Origin: Candidatus Bathyarchaeota archaeon
Lineage (GTDB): Archaea; Thermoproteota; Bathyarchaeia; Bathyarchaeales; WAQA01
Length of the DNA: 16,328 bases
Direction: 5' to 3'
NCBI GenBank assembly: GCA_015520475.1
Contig: WAQA01000172.1
Coordinates: 1 to 16,328 of the forward strand
A program made the translations under genes and the position numbers. The notes under the pieces were generated by a model. It saw nothing but the letters and a program-made list of their open reading frames with translations. It was not told where the DNA came from and made no database searches. Positions 7,611 to 14,054 of this stretch are shown piece by piece. Numbering within the stretch: the first letter of the stretch is position 1; every line of letters begins with the position of its first letter.

Positions 7611-7644
7611 GATAGGATGGAGGAATATTAGGGGTTGATGATGA

Positions 7645-8055
7645 ATGTCGCTTGATTATGAGAAGATGCTGGAGGAAGCGTATAATCAATTACCCCCAGA
7701 AGTTTTTAAGCATAAAAGATTTGAGGTTCCTAGGCCTGAATGTACAACTTTCGGTTCAAGGACTATTCTACATAACTTTAAGGAGATATCGGATGCTCTG
7801 AATAGAAATCCGCAGCATGTGATACGGTACCTATCGAAGGAGATGGCAACCGCTGGAACGATTGATGGGGCGAGAGCGATCTTCCAAGGTAGATTTGACA
7901 GGGAAGTTTTTAATCATTTAATAGAACGTTACATAAAGGAGTTTGTTATGTGTCCGATATGTAAACGTCCAGACACTAGGATAGTTAAGGAGAAACGTTT
8001 CTCCTTTATGATATGTGAGGCTTGCGGAGCTAAGTCCCCGGTTAGATCAATCTGA
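7645..8055 (+). CDS. Translation initiation factor aIF2 subunit beta
   Basis: This 136-residue protein is the beta subunit of the archaeal initiation factor 2 heterotrimer, which carries initiator Met-tRNA to the small ribosomal subunit. It has the usual three parts. An N-terminal helix (about 4-15) docks on the gamma subunit. A central alpha-beta domain (about 25-100) contains the GSRTILHNF and RNPQHVIRYL segments. A C-terminal zinc ribbon has Cys103, Cys106, Cys124 and Cys127 in a C-x2-C-x17-C-x2-C pattern. The length matches the family. The ATG at 7645 follows GGTTGATGATGA. A DUF424 gene starts seven bases after its stop codon and aIF1A lies farther downstream, so this is a translation-related cluster. 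Confidence 0.95.
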   Translation: MSLDYEKMLEEAYNQLPPEVFKHKRFEVPRPECTTFGSRTILHNFKEISDALNRNPQHVIRYLSKEMATAGTIDGARAIFQGRFDREVFNHLIERYIKEFVMCPICKRPDTRIVKEKRFSFMICEACGAKSPVRSI

Positions 8056-8062
8056 GAAGTGC

Positions 8063-8380
8063 ATGATCTTGGATGTGTACGTGAATATTAGGAGGACTGG
8101 AAGGCATACTCTGCTGGCTATATGTGATATTGACATATTAGGGAAGACGTTGAGGGATAAGGGTATAACCTTCAAGGTGAACGAGGAATTCTATAAGGGG
8201 GTAAAGATGGATATTGAGGAGGCTATAAGACTGATAGAACAGTCAACAATAGTGAATATGGTTGGGCAGAGAATTGTGGAGAGAGCTATGAAGGAGGGAT
8301 ATGTCCATCCTGAAGCTGTACTTGTGATTTCAGGCGTTCCACATGCGCAGATAATGAAGATTCAACGTTCAGTGTGGTAA
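8063..8380 (+). CDS. DUF424 family protein of unknown function
   Basis: This is a small protein of 105 residues from the ATG at 8063. The frame is open farther upstream inside the aIF2-beta gene. The ATG at 8063 is preferred because it lies just seven bases after the aIF2-beta stop, follows GAGAAG, and makes the protein begin MILDVYVNIRR, as DUF424 members do. Conserved-looking parts are LGKTLRDKGITFKVNEEFYKG, and a later segment with NMVGQRIVERAM followed by HPEAVLVISGVPHAQ. There is no signal peptide or membrane segment. DUF424 is an archaeal family without a proven activity. Its tight placement between two initiation-factor genes suggests a link to translation, which is inference from context only. 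Confidence 0.8.
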   Translation: MILDVYVNIRRTGRHTLLAICDIDILGKTLRDKGITFKVNEEFYKGVKMDIEEAIRLIEQSTIVNMVGQRIVERAMKEGYVHPEAVLVISGVPHAQIMKIQRSVW

Positions 8381-8400
8381 TACTGCTCAGATTAAATATC

Positions 8401-8408
8401 TTTTTAAG
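8401..8408 (+). promoter_or_regulatory. TATA-like box for aIF1A
   Basis: TTTTTAAG, preceded by ATTAAATATC, lies in the 80-base gap between DUF424 and aIF1A. A start near 8430 would give a leader of about 30 bases that includes the GAGGTG ribosome-binding site. This suggests aIF1A has its own promoter even if upstream transcription also reaches it. Confidence 0.45.
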
Positions 8409-8460
8409 TTAGTGCTTCCTTTTTTATGCAGATAGAGTCAAAGATGTCTGAGGTGTTGTA

Positions 8461-8766
8461 TTGGGAAAAAAGAAGGTGATAAGCGAGGAGGAACTTAGTG
8501 ATCTGGTGCTTCCGGCTGGAACTGATGTTCTTGGCATAGCTGTGAAACTGTTAGGCTATGATAGAGTTCTAGTTAAATGTCAGGATGGTCATGAGAGAAT
8601 ATGTAGGATTAGAGGTAAGATGAAGAGGAGGGTCTGGATAAGGATAGGGGATGTTGTCCTGGTTTCTCCTTGGGATTTCCAGTCGGACACTAGAGGTGAC
8701 ATAATCTGGAGGTATACGAGAGGGCAAGCGGAGTTTCTGAGGAAGAAGGGTCTATTAACAATTTAA
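8461..8766 (+). CDS. Translation initiation factor aIF1A
   Basis: This 101-residue factor has a single OB fold and is homologous to bacterial IF1 and eukaryotic eIF1A. It binds the decoding site of the small ribosomal subunit during initiation. The basic RNA-binding core RGKMKRRVWIRIGDVVLVSP spans residues 51-70, and the family-typical ending GDIIWRYTRGQAEFLRKKG spans 79-97. A basic N-terminus (GKKK) is also present. The start is a TTG at 8461, the first possible start after an in-frame stop at 8449. It is supported by GAGGTG (8450-8455), about five bases upstream. The gene follows DUF424 by 80 bases and probably has its own promoter. Confidence 0.95.
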   Translation: MGKKKVISEEELSDLVLPAGTDVLGIAVKLLGYDRVLVKCQDGHERICRIRGKMKRRVWIRIGDVVLVSPWDFQSDTRGDIIWRYTRGQAEFLRKKGLLTI

Positions 8767-8780
8767 AGCGGCTGCCAGAA

Positions 8781-8822
8781 GGAGAGAATAAGATCCGCCG
8801 GTTTATCGCTATGCTTCTCTCC
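8781..8822 (+). other. Inverted repeat downstream of aIF1A, possible terminator or 3' structure
   Basis: GGAGAGAA (8781-8788) and TTCTCTCC (8815-8822) form a perfect 8-bp stem around a 26-base loop, starting 15 bases after the aIF1A stop codon. No long U-run follows directly, so it is not a classic terminator. It could stabilise the 3' end of the mRNA or be part of an unrecognised small RNA. Confidence 0.3.
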
Positions 8823-8947
8823 AAGTATCGCCTTGATCCTTTAATATCTTCTCTGGTATCTTAGCCTTTTAGGTGTGATGATTGGTGAGCTTATACGTCC
8901 TGTTTCTCTGTTATTTATGACTGTAGAGTCTCGATGTTCTGGTAAAA

Positions 8948-8958
8948 GTTTTTATTTG
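8948..8958 (+). promoter_or_regulatory. TATA-like box for the Lrp/AsnC regulator gene
   Basis: GTTTTTATTTG is the best T/A-rich box before the regulator gene and would place the transcript start near 8978, with a leader of about 50 bases. A second candidate, TTTAATAT at 8840-8847, is also present, so the true promoter is uncertain. Confidence 0.3.
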
Positions 8959-9027
8959 ATGTTAAGTATCTTCGTGTTGGAAATCTCAGTAAACGGATTA
9001 TAGAGTGCGGAAATAGGAAGGATGTTT

Positions 9028-9462
9028 ATGGAAGATGTTGACGAGTTAGACTTCAAGATTCTGGAGATGCTCTGGGAGAATGGGAGAGCATCATTTACGG
9101 AGATGGCTGAAAGATTGAATCTAAGCGAGTCCACTGTCAGGAAGAGGGTTCAATCGCTAAAGAGGCGGGGAGTTATAAAGAGGTTCACTATCGAAGTTGA
9201 TCCTTTAAAGATAGGTATGAGAACGGTGGCTATAGTGGGGATTGATGTTGACCCGACAAAGCTTCTCGAGGCGGCTCAGCGGCTCTGTGAGTTGAAGGAG
9301 GTGAGAACGGTTGCAACGTCAACCGGTGACCATATGATAATGACTGAGATATGGACTAGGGATGGAAGAGAGCTTACAAGGTTGATCTCTGAGAAGATCG
9401 GGAAGATTGATGGGGTTAGGAGGATATGCCCAGCGATAATTCTAGAGAAGCTGAAGACTTAA
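9028..9462 (+). CDS. Lrp/AsnC family transcriptional regulator
   Basis: This protein has 144 residues from the ATG at 9028, the usual size for the family. Its N-terminal winged helix-turn-helix (about residues 5-55) includes SFTEMAERLNLSESTVRKRV. A C-terminal RAM (ligand-binding) domain runs from about 65 to the end and includes VRTVATSTGDHMIM. Such proteins form dimers or octamers and sense amino acids. An ATG at 9022 is in the same frame. I prefer 9028 because GGAAGG (9016-9021) then sits six bases upstream, whereas it would abut the earlier ATG. The gene lies immediately upstream of the trp operon on the same strand, and a paired palindromic site sits between its stop codon and the trp TATA box. 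It is therefore a good candidate for the trp regulator, but that role is inferred from position alone. An Lrp protein controlling other genes is equally possible. Confidence 0.9.
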   Translation: MEDVDELDFKILEMLWENGRASFTEMAERLNLSESTVRKRVQSLKRRGVIKRFTIEVDPLKIGMRTVAIVGIDVDPTKLLEAAQRLCELKEVRTVATSTGDHMIMTEIWTRDGRELTRLISEKIGKIDGVRRICPAIILEKLKT

Positions 9463-9480
9463 CTTTAAGCATTCCTCAAA

Positions 9481-9496
9481 TGTACTTTTTTGTACA
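9481..9496 (+). promoter_or_regulatory. Candidate trp operator: paired TGTAC(A/T) boxes
   Basis: The hexamers TGTACT (9481-9486) and TGTACA (9491-9496) begin exactly ten bases apart. Together they form a perfect 16-bp inverted repeat, TGTAC-N6-GTACA. The site ends six bases before the trp TATA box, so an occupied site would overlap the TFB recognition region and block initiation. TGTACA is the reported consensus of the TRP box bound by TrpY at the Methanothermobacter trp operon. Which protein binds here is unknown. Confidence 0.55.
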
Positions 9497-9502
9497 CATA
9501 AG

Positions 9503-9511
9503 TTTTAAATA
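9503..9511 (+). promoter_or_regulatory. TATA box of the trp operon
   Basis: TTTTAAATA is close to the archaeal consensus and is the strongest promoter element before trpE. The expected transcript start lies near 9533. That leaves a short leader before the GGAGGT site at 9542-9547 and places the in-frame ATG at 9524 outside the transcript. Confidence 0.6.
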
Positions 9512-9555
9512 TGACGTTTGAGTATGAATAGAAGGCTCGCTGGAGGTCAACTACA

Positions 9556-9600
9556 GTGAGGAATAGCGTTTGGCAACAACAATCGAACAGTGGAATATAG
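9556..9600 (+). CDS. Putative 14-codon trp leader reading frame overlapping the trpE start
   Basis: A GTG at 9556 is placed eight bases after the strong ribosome-binding site GGAGGT (9542-9547). It opens a frame encoding VRNSVWQQQSNSGI, with a stop TAG at 9598-9600. The frame contains one Trp codon (9571-9573) and overlaps the trpE GTG at 9590 by 11 bases in another frame. trpE has no ribosome-binding site of its own, so ribosomes ending this frame could restart at trpE. One Trp codon is weak evidence for Trp sensing, and no alternative hairpins or terminator are apparent. A single-base sequencing error that would fuse this frame to trpE is the main competing explanation. Confidence 0.35.
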   Translation: MRNSVWQQQSNSGI

Positions 9601-10972
9601 AAAGAAGACATCGTCTCTGAAGTTTAAGAGGCTTAAAATAGACTGTTCACCAGTTGAACTCTTCCTTAAACTCAGCGAACAATATGAGTACACCTATCTT
9701 CTAGAGTCGATGAGAGGACCTAAAAAACTGGCTCAATTCTCATTCGTAGGTTTCATGCCTAAATCAGTAATCTCTGTGAAGGATGGAGAAGCAACTTTAG
9801 TAGATCCTGAAGCTGGAGAGAGGAGAACCTTCAAGACAGAGGATCCACTCAACACTATAGGAGATATCCTACATATAGAATTGGATGGAGACGGATTCCG
9901 CTTCACTGGAGGAGCAGTAGGATACATATCCTATGATTCAATACGTTACTGGGAGAGTATACCGTCCATAGCAATTGATGACATGTTATTCCCAGACATC
10001 GAAATGGGAGTATATGATGACGGAATCATATTTGATCATATCAATAGAAGAAGCCTCTACTTCTTCAGGGATGAAGATCGCTCTAGAGAGATACTTGAAC
10101 TATTAAAAACCAAGTATGAAATCGGAAACCTATCCTATACTAACTTGAGGGTCAACATAGATAAGGGCGAATACGAAGAGATTGTCAGGAGAGCAAAGGA
10201 ATATATTGAGAAAGGCGATATCTTCCAAGTTGTTCTATCGAAGAGATATAGCTTCAAGATTAAGGGCGACCTCTCCGCCTTCTACTTGAACCTAAGAAGA
10301 ATCAATCCAAGCCCATACATGTACTTCTTAAGGATGGGGAAGAGAAGGATTGTAGGTTCAAGTCCAGAAATGCTTGTAAGAGTCGATGGGAAGATAGTTG
10401 AAACCTTCCCTATAGCCGGGACAAGACCGAAAGTGGATGATCCAGCTGAGACGGAGGCCTTAGCAGAAGATCTCTTAAAGGATCCTAAAGAACGCGCTGA
10501 GCATGTAATGCTTGTTGACCTCGCCAGAAACGATATAGGCAAAGTATCTAAGTTCGGAACGGTTCATGTTCCAGAGTTCATGAGAATTCACCAGTACAGC
10601 CACGTTCAACATATAGTGTCAAGGGTTGTCGGTGAGCTCAGAGATGACTGTAGCTCCTATGATGCTCTAAGAGCTGTTTTTCCAGCCGGAACAGTCTCTG
10701 GAGCCCCAAAGATCCGGGCGATGGAGATAATCGAGGAGTCTGAACCTGTAAGGAGGGGGCCCTATGCCGGTGCAGTAGGCTACTTCTCATATAATGGAAA
10801 CGCTGACTTCGCTATAACAATACGGACGCTCATAGCTGATGGAGATAAGTGTTTCATACAGGCTGGAGGGGGAATAGTAGCTGATTCAAATCCGGAAAAA
10901 GAATGGTTTGAAACCGAGTATAAAGCTAGAGCCCTCATGAGGGCTCTAGAGCTTTCAGAGGAGGAGAAATAA
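9590..10972 (+). CDS. trpE: Anthranilate synthase component I
   Basis: This 460-residue subunit converts chorismate to anthranilate using ammonia passed from TrpG. The tryptophan feedback site appears intact, with LLES at residues 37-40 and NPSPYMYF at 239-246. The chorismate-binding catalytic domain shows SSPEMLVRV (257-265), FPIAGTRP (273-280), LVDLARNDIGKV (308-319), PAGTVSGAPKIRAMEI (365-380), GAVGYFSYNGNADFAITIRT (394-413) and QAGGGIVADSNPEKEW (424-439). The GTG at 9590 is the first standard start after an in-frame stop at 9557. It has no ribosome-binding site, and the nearest one serves an overlapping small frame. It is the first gene of the operon, and its TAA shares one base with the trpG ATG (TAATG). 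Retained feedback residues suggest end-product inhibition in addition to any transcriptional control. Confidence 0.97.
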   Translation: MEYRKKTSSLKFKRLKIDCSPVELFLKLSEQYEYTYLLESMRGPKKLAQFSFVGFMPKSVISVKDGEATLVDPEAGERRTFKTEDPLNTIGDILHIELDGDGFRFTGGAVGYISYDSIRYWESIPSIAIDDMLFPDIEMGVYDDGIIFDHINRRSLYFFRDEDRSREILELLKTKYEIGNLSYTNLRVNIDKGEYEEIVRRAKEYIEKGDIFQVVLSKRYSFKIKGDLSAFYLNLRRINPSPYMYFLRMGKRRIVGSSPEMLVRVDGKIVETFPIAGTRPKVDDPAETEALAEDLLKDPKERAEHVMLVDLARNDIGKVSKFGTVHVPEFMRIHQYSHVQHIVSRVVGELRDDCSSYDALRAVFPAGTVSGAPKIRAMEIIEESEPVRRGPYAGAVGYFSYNGNADFAITIRTLIADGDKCFIQAGGGIVADSNPEKEWFETEYKARALMRALELSEEEK

Positions 10973-11568
10973 TGCTGAAGGTTTTAGTGATAGATAACTA
11001 TGATTCCTTCGTTTATAATCTAGTTCAGTATGTAGGTGAACTTGGAGCTGAACCAATAGTATATCGAAACGATGAAATAACATTGGAGAAGGCTGCCAGG
11101 ATCAATCCCGATAGAATAATAATCTCGCCTGGACCTGGAACCCCGGAAGACAGAAGATACTTCGGAGTGTGCTCTGATATCCTTCTAAGCATAAGTCGAA
11201 GAGTTCCCACTCTAGGAGTATGCCTTGGCCATCAAGGTATAATCTCAACGTTTGGTGGAAAGATAGCTAGAGCCAAGAGGCTGATGCATGGGAAGACAAG
11301 CATGATAAAACATGATGGAGACGGGGTTTTCAGGGGTGTGAGGAATCCATTACATGCTACTCGCTATCATTCATTGGTCGGGGATAAAGAGAGGATCCCT
11401 CCATGCCTAAAAGTTACGGCTGAATCCTTGGATGACGGTGAGATCATGGGAATCAGACATGTTAAATACCCAATTGAGGGAATCCAATTCCATCCTGAAT
11501 CTATACTGACAACTGATGGAAAAAAGATTATAAGAAACTTCCTTGGAAGCGGAGGACTCAAGGTATGA
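10972..11568 (+). CDS. trpG: Anthranilate synthase component II (glutamine amidotransferase)
   Basis: This 198-residue class I glutamine amidotransferase supplies ammonia to TrpE. The catalytic triad is visible as Cys84 in LGVCLGHQ and His174 and Glu176 in FHPES. The N-terminal IDNYDSFVYNLVQY and the oxyanion-region ISPGPGTPED (51-60) are typical of the family. It is not fused to trpE or trpD, unlike some bacterial versions. The ATG overlaps the trpE stop by one base and is preceded by GAGGAGGAGAA, so translation is both coupled and independently supported. Its role could in principle extend to aminodeoxychorismate synthesis, but the operon position argues for tryptophan. Confidence 0.96.
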   Translation: MLKVLVIDNYDSFVYNLVQYVGELGAEPIVYRNDEITLEKAARINPDRIIISPGPGTPEDRRYFGVCSDILLSISRRVPTLGVCLGHQGIISTFGGKIARAKRLMHGKTSMIKHDGDGVFRGVRNPLHATRYHSLVGDKERIPPCLKVTAESLDDGEIMGIRHVKYPIEGIQFHPESILTTDGKKIIRNFLGSGGLKV

Positions 11569-12626
11569 TAAAGGATTGCATCTCCAAACTGGTTAAAGGA
11601 TTAGACTTGACATATCAAGAAGCAGAAGATGTGATGAAGGAGATAATGAGTGGATACGCAACTGAAGCTCAAATTGGAGCATTCCTTGTAGCATTAAGGA
11701 TGAAGGGTGAAACTGTTGAGGAGATATCTGCCTTTGCATCTACTATGAGAAAGTTCTGTTGCAGAATCCATCCTAAGGTTAAAGGCCGCATCATCGACAC
11801 TTGTGGAACCGGAGGAGACAAAATTAAAACGTTCAATGTAAGTACAGCCTCCGCATTTATAGTTGCAGGTGCAGGCGTAACCGTCGCAAAACATGGTAAT
11901 AGATCAGTCACGAGTAAATGTGGAAGCGCAGATGTCCTAGAAAGGTTAGGGTTAAACCTGAATATTGAACCTAAAGAAGTTGAGAGCATCATAGAGAGGG
12001 TTGGAATAGGCTTCATGTTTGCCCCTAAGTTCCATCCAGCTATGAAATACGCTGTCAAACCTAGGAGAGAGATAGGTATTAGAACAGTCTTTAATATTCT
12101 AGGTCCATTGACGAATCCGGCTGGAGCTACAGCCCAGGTGCTGGGGGTTTATGATGCAAAGTGGCTTAAGCCTTTAGCGTTGGTCCTTAAAAGGCTGGGA
12201 TGCGAGGAGGCTATGATAGTTCACGGCTTGGATGGATTGGATGAGATCTCAATAATAGGTAGAACGTTAATTGCTTGGCTGAAGGAGGAGGAGACATCAA
12301 TTATTGAGTTATCCCCTAAAGAGTTCGGTTTGAGAACTGCTGATCCAAGGGAGATATCAGGCTCTACACCTGAAGAAAGCGCTGTTCTCCTCTTCAAAAT
12401 CTTAAATGATCTGCTCGAGGAGGACGATCCAAGAAGGAATATGGCGATGATCAATGCGGCTGCTGGGATAACTGTCGGAGGTAAAGCGGATGATATGAAA
12501 TATGGTCTCGAGTTAGCTGAGGAATCGATAGAGAGTGGATCCGCCTATAAGAAGATGAAGATGATGATAAAGGCCTCTGGAGGAGAAATTGAAAGGCTTG
12601 AGGAGCTAGAGAAGCAATATGCCTGA
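11565..12626 (+). CDS. trpD: Anthranilate phosphoribosyltransferase
   Basis: This 353-residue enzyme joins anthranilate to PRPP to form phosphoribosyl-anthranilate. The family is usually about 340-350 residues. Visible motifs are the PRPP-binding DTCGTGGD (78-85), NVSTASAF (91-98), KHGNRSVTSKCGSAD (109-123), FAPKFHPAMK (152-161) and RREIGIRTVFNILGPLTNP (167-185). The N-terminal helical domain precedes the PRPP loop as expected. The start ATG overlaps the trpG stop in ATGA (11565-11568). The gene order E-G-D-C places it directly after the two anthranilate synthase subunits that make its substrate. Confidence 0.97.
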   Translation: MIKDCISKLVKGLDLTYQEAEDVMKEIMSGYATEAQIGAFLVALRMKGETVEEISAFASTMRKFCCRIHPKVKGRIIDTCGTGGDKIKTFNVSTASAFIVAGAGVTVAKHGNRSVTSKCGSADVLERLGLNLNIEPKEVESIIERVGIGFMFAPKFHPAMKYAVKPRREIGIRTVFNILGPLTNPAGATAQVLGVYDAKWLKPLALVLKRLGCEEAMIVHGLDGLDEISIIGRTLIAWLKEEETSIIELSPKEFGLRTADPREISGSTPEESAVLLFKILNDLLEEDDPRRNMAMINAAAGITVGGKADDMKYGLELAEESIESGSAYKKMKMMIKASGGEIERLEELEKQYA

Positions 12627-13407
12627 TTATCTCGACATTCTAATTGAGGCGGCTTCGGAGTCGATTAGGGAAGGGTATTATAGGATTAGCGTGGACGGAG
12701 AGACATGTCGCTTAAGCCTCAAGGAAGCAGTTCTAAAATGTAGAGGCGCCCCTATAATCGCCGAGATAAAGATGAATTCACCATCCACTGGAGTAATAAG
12801 AAGAGTCAATGGCGTGGATGAAATATTACATATAGCCAAGCTTATAGAAGAGGCTGGAGCCGCAGCCATCTCAATCTTGACTGAACCGAGACATTTCAAG
12901 GGGGACATCAACTACATAGCTGAAGTTAAGAACATCGTTAAGATTCCAGTTATGATGAAGGATATAATCATAGATCCTGTGCAGGTAGATGCTGCTGCAA
13001 AGGTAGGGGCTGATGCAGTCTTACTTATAGCATCCGTATTCAGTAGGGGACGCTGTAAAGATAGACTGCTGGATATGATTGAATATTCACATTCAAGGGG
13101 GCTGGAGGTTCTTCTGGAGGTACATACTGAGGCAGAGTTTCTTTCAGCCATAAAAACAGAGGCTGATCTGATAGGTATAAATAATCGTGACTTGAAGACT
13201 TTGAAGGTGAACTTAAACGTTACTGGAAGGATATTACATGGGCAGAAACCTGAAGGAGTAATAGTCGTTAGTGAAAGTGGAATAAAGGATCCTGGAGATA
13301 TCCTCTTTCTTAGAGAGAGCGGCGCAGACGCCTTTCTGATAGGGGAGGCAATCATGAGAGCCGAGAATATCAAGAAGAAAGTTAGGGGGTTCGTGGAGGC
13401 CCTATGA
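12619..13407 (+). CDS. trpC: Indole-3-glycerol-phosphate synthase
   Basis: This 262-residue TIM-barrel enzyme closes the indole ring of carboxyphenylamino-deoxyribulose phosphate with loss of CO2 and water. Catalytic positions known from Sulfolobus appear conserved: Glu49 and Lys51 in IAEIKMNSPS, Lys114 in MMKDIIID, Glu167 in LLEVHTEAE, Asn188 in GINNRDL and Ser220 in VVSESGI. The phosphate-binding end includes IGEAIMRAE (241-249). It is monofunctional, with TrpF encoded separately. It overlaps trpD by eight bases, the largest overlap in the operon, and its ATG is preceded by GAGAAG within the trpD coding sequence. Confidence 0.97.
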   Translation: MPDYLDILIEAASESIREGYYRISVDGETCRLSLKEAVLKCRGAPIIAEIKMNSPSTGVIRRVNGVDEILHIAKLIEEAGAAAISILTEPRHFKGDINYIAEVKNIVKIPVMMKDIIIDPVQVDAAAKVGADAVLLIASVFSRGRCKDRLLDMIEYSHSRGLEVLLEVHTEAEFLSAIKTEADLIGINNRDLKTLKVNLNVTGRILHGQKPEGVIVVSESGIKDPGDILFLRESGADAFLIGEAIMRAENIKKKVRGFVEAL

Positions 13408-14054
13408 GTAGGGTTCGAGTAAAAATATGCGGGATTACATCCGATAAAGACTTGAATATGGCTGTTGAGGCCGGTGCAGACGCGGTTGGCTTTGTGGTTG
13501 ATGTACCAGCTTCCCCTAGAAGCATCTCCATCGATGAAGCTGCAAAGTTAATAGAGAATACTCCAGTATTTGTGGAGGCAGTCGTTGTTACAGCGCCTAA
13601 AAACCTGAATCATCTAGAGAAGATATGTAAAGAGGTGCCTTCAAAGACCATCCAAATCCACGGTTTAAGTCATATGCATAAGATGATAAGGCGTATGATG
13701 CCTGATAAGAGGTTGATAGGTGCTATGCGGATTGACGGTAACAGATCGATCGATTCTGTTCTGGAAATATCCGAATCGTTCGACGCTGTCCTTTTAGACA
13801 CTTACATGCCTGGCAGACCGGGAGGAACTGGAAAGACGCATGATTGGAATATAAGTAGACGTGTTAGGGATGCTGTACATCCGAAACCGCTTATTCTTGC
13901 TGGAGGATTAAACCCAAGCAACGTTAAGGATGCAATAGAAACTGTTAGACCATACGCCGTAGACGTCTCCAGCGGGGTTGAATCGAAACCTGGAGTAAAA
14001 GATCAAGATAAGATATGTGAACTCATAAAGCGTGTTAGAGAGGCTGAAGTATGA
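13404..14054 (+). CDS. trpF: Phosphoribosylanthranilate isomerase
   Basis: This 216-residue TIM-barrel isomerase carries out the Amadori rearrangement between the TrpD and TrpC reactions. The catalytic base Cys9 is in VKICGIT and the general acid Asp132 in LLDTYMPGRPGGTG. Other conserved parts are ASPRSIS (36-42), IQIHG (83-87), LAGGLNPSNV (165-174) and VDVSSGVESKPGVKD (186-200), which forms the phosphate site. The start overlaps the trpC stop in ATGA, with GGAGG seven bases upstream in TGGAGGCCCT. In pathway order it acts before TrpC, although its gene follows trpC. Confidence 0.97.
   Translation: MSRVRVKICGITSDKDLNMAVEAGADAVGFVVDVPASPRSISIDEAAKLIENTPVFVEAVVVTAPKNLNHLEKICKEVPSKTIQIHGLSHMHKMIRRMMPDKRLIGAMRIDGNRSIDSVLEISESFDAVLLDTYMPGRPGGTGKTHDWNISRRVRDAVHPKPLILAGGLNPSNVKDAIETVRPYAVDVSSGVESKPGVKDQDKICELIKRVREAEV

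Larger units (their letters stand above)
7338..7644. other. Divergent intergenic region without a recognised gene
   Basis: This stretch separates the HMG-CoA reductase start (7288, minus) from the aIF2-beta start (7645, plus). It holds two candidate plus-strand TATA boxes (7487-7495 and 7604-7610) and an imperfect direct repeat with a dyad between the copies (7538-7600). No tRNA, recognised small RNA or convincing small protein was found. The GGTTGAAACC at 7563-7572 superficially resembles a tRNA T-arm but lacks the rest of a tRNA. Confidence 0.6.

Noticed and set aside
8870..8942. Possible box C/D guide RNA: perfect C box GTGATGA at 8875-8881 with a TATA-like TTTAATAT about 30 bases upstream
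   Set aside because: No CTGA D or D' box is found at the required distances; the only candidates are CTGT and CTGG, and the first guide interval would be too long.
9524..9592. In-frame ATG at 9524 as an upstream trpE start
   Set aside because: An in-frame TGA at 9557-9559 separates it from trpE, and the TATA box at 9503-9511 predicts transcription starting downstream of it.
9570..9620. Alternative leader frame from TTG at 9570 (16 codons with one Trp)
   Set aside because: It has no ribosome-binding site, and the GGAGGT site is better spaced for the GTG at 9556.
12912..13373. Long open frame antisense to trpC (153 codons)
   Set aside because: It lies wholly within a well-supported gene, its product is low-complexity in Ser/Ile/Thr, and it arises from codon bias on the other strand.
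4612..13879. Further TGTACA hexamers at 4612-4617, 7741-7746 and 13874-13879 as additional TRP boxes
   Set aside because: They are single copies inside coding sequence (RNase Z, aIF2-beta, trpF), at about the number expected by chance in 16 kb.
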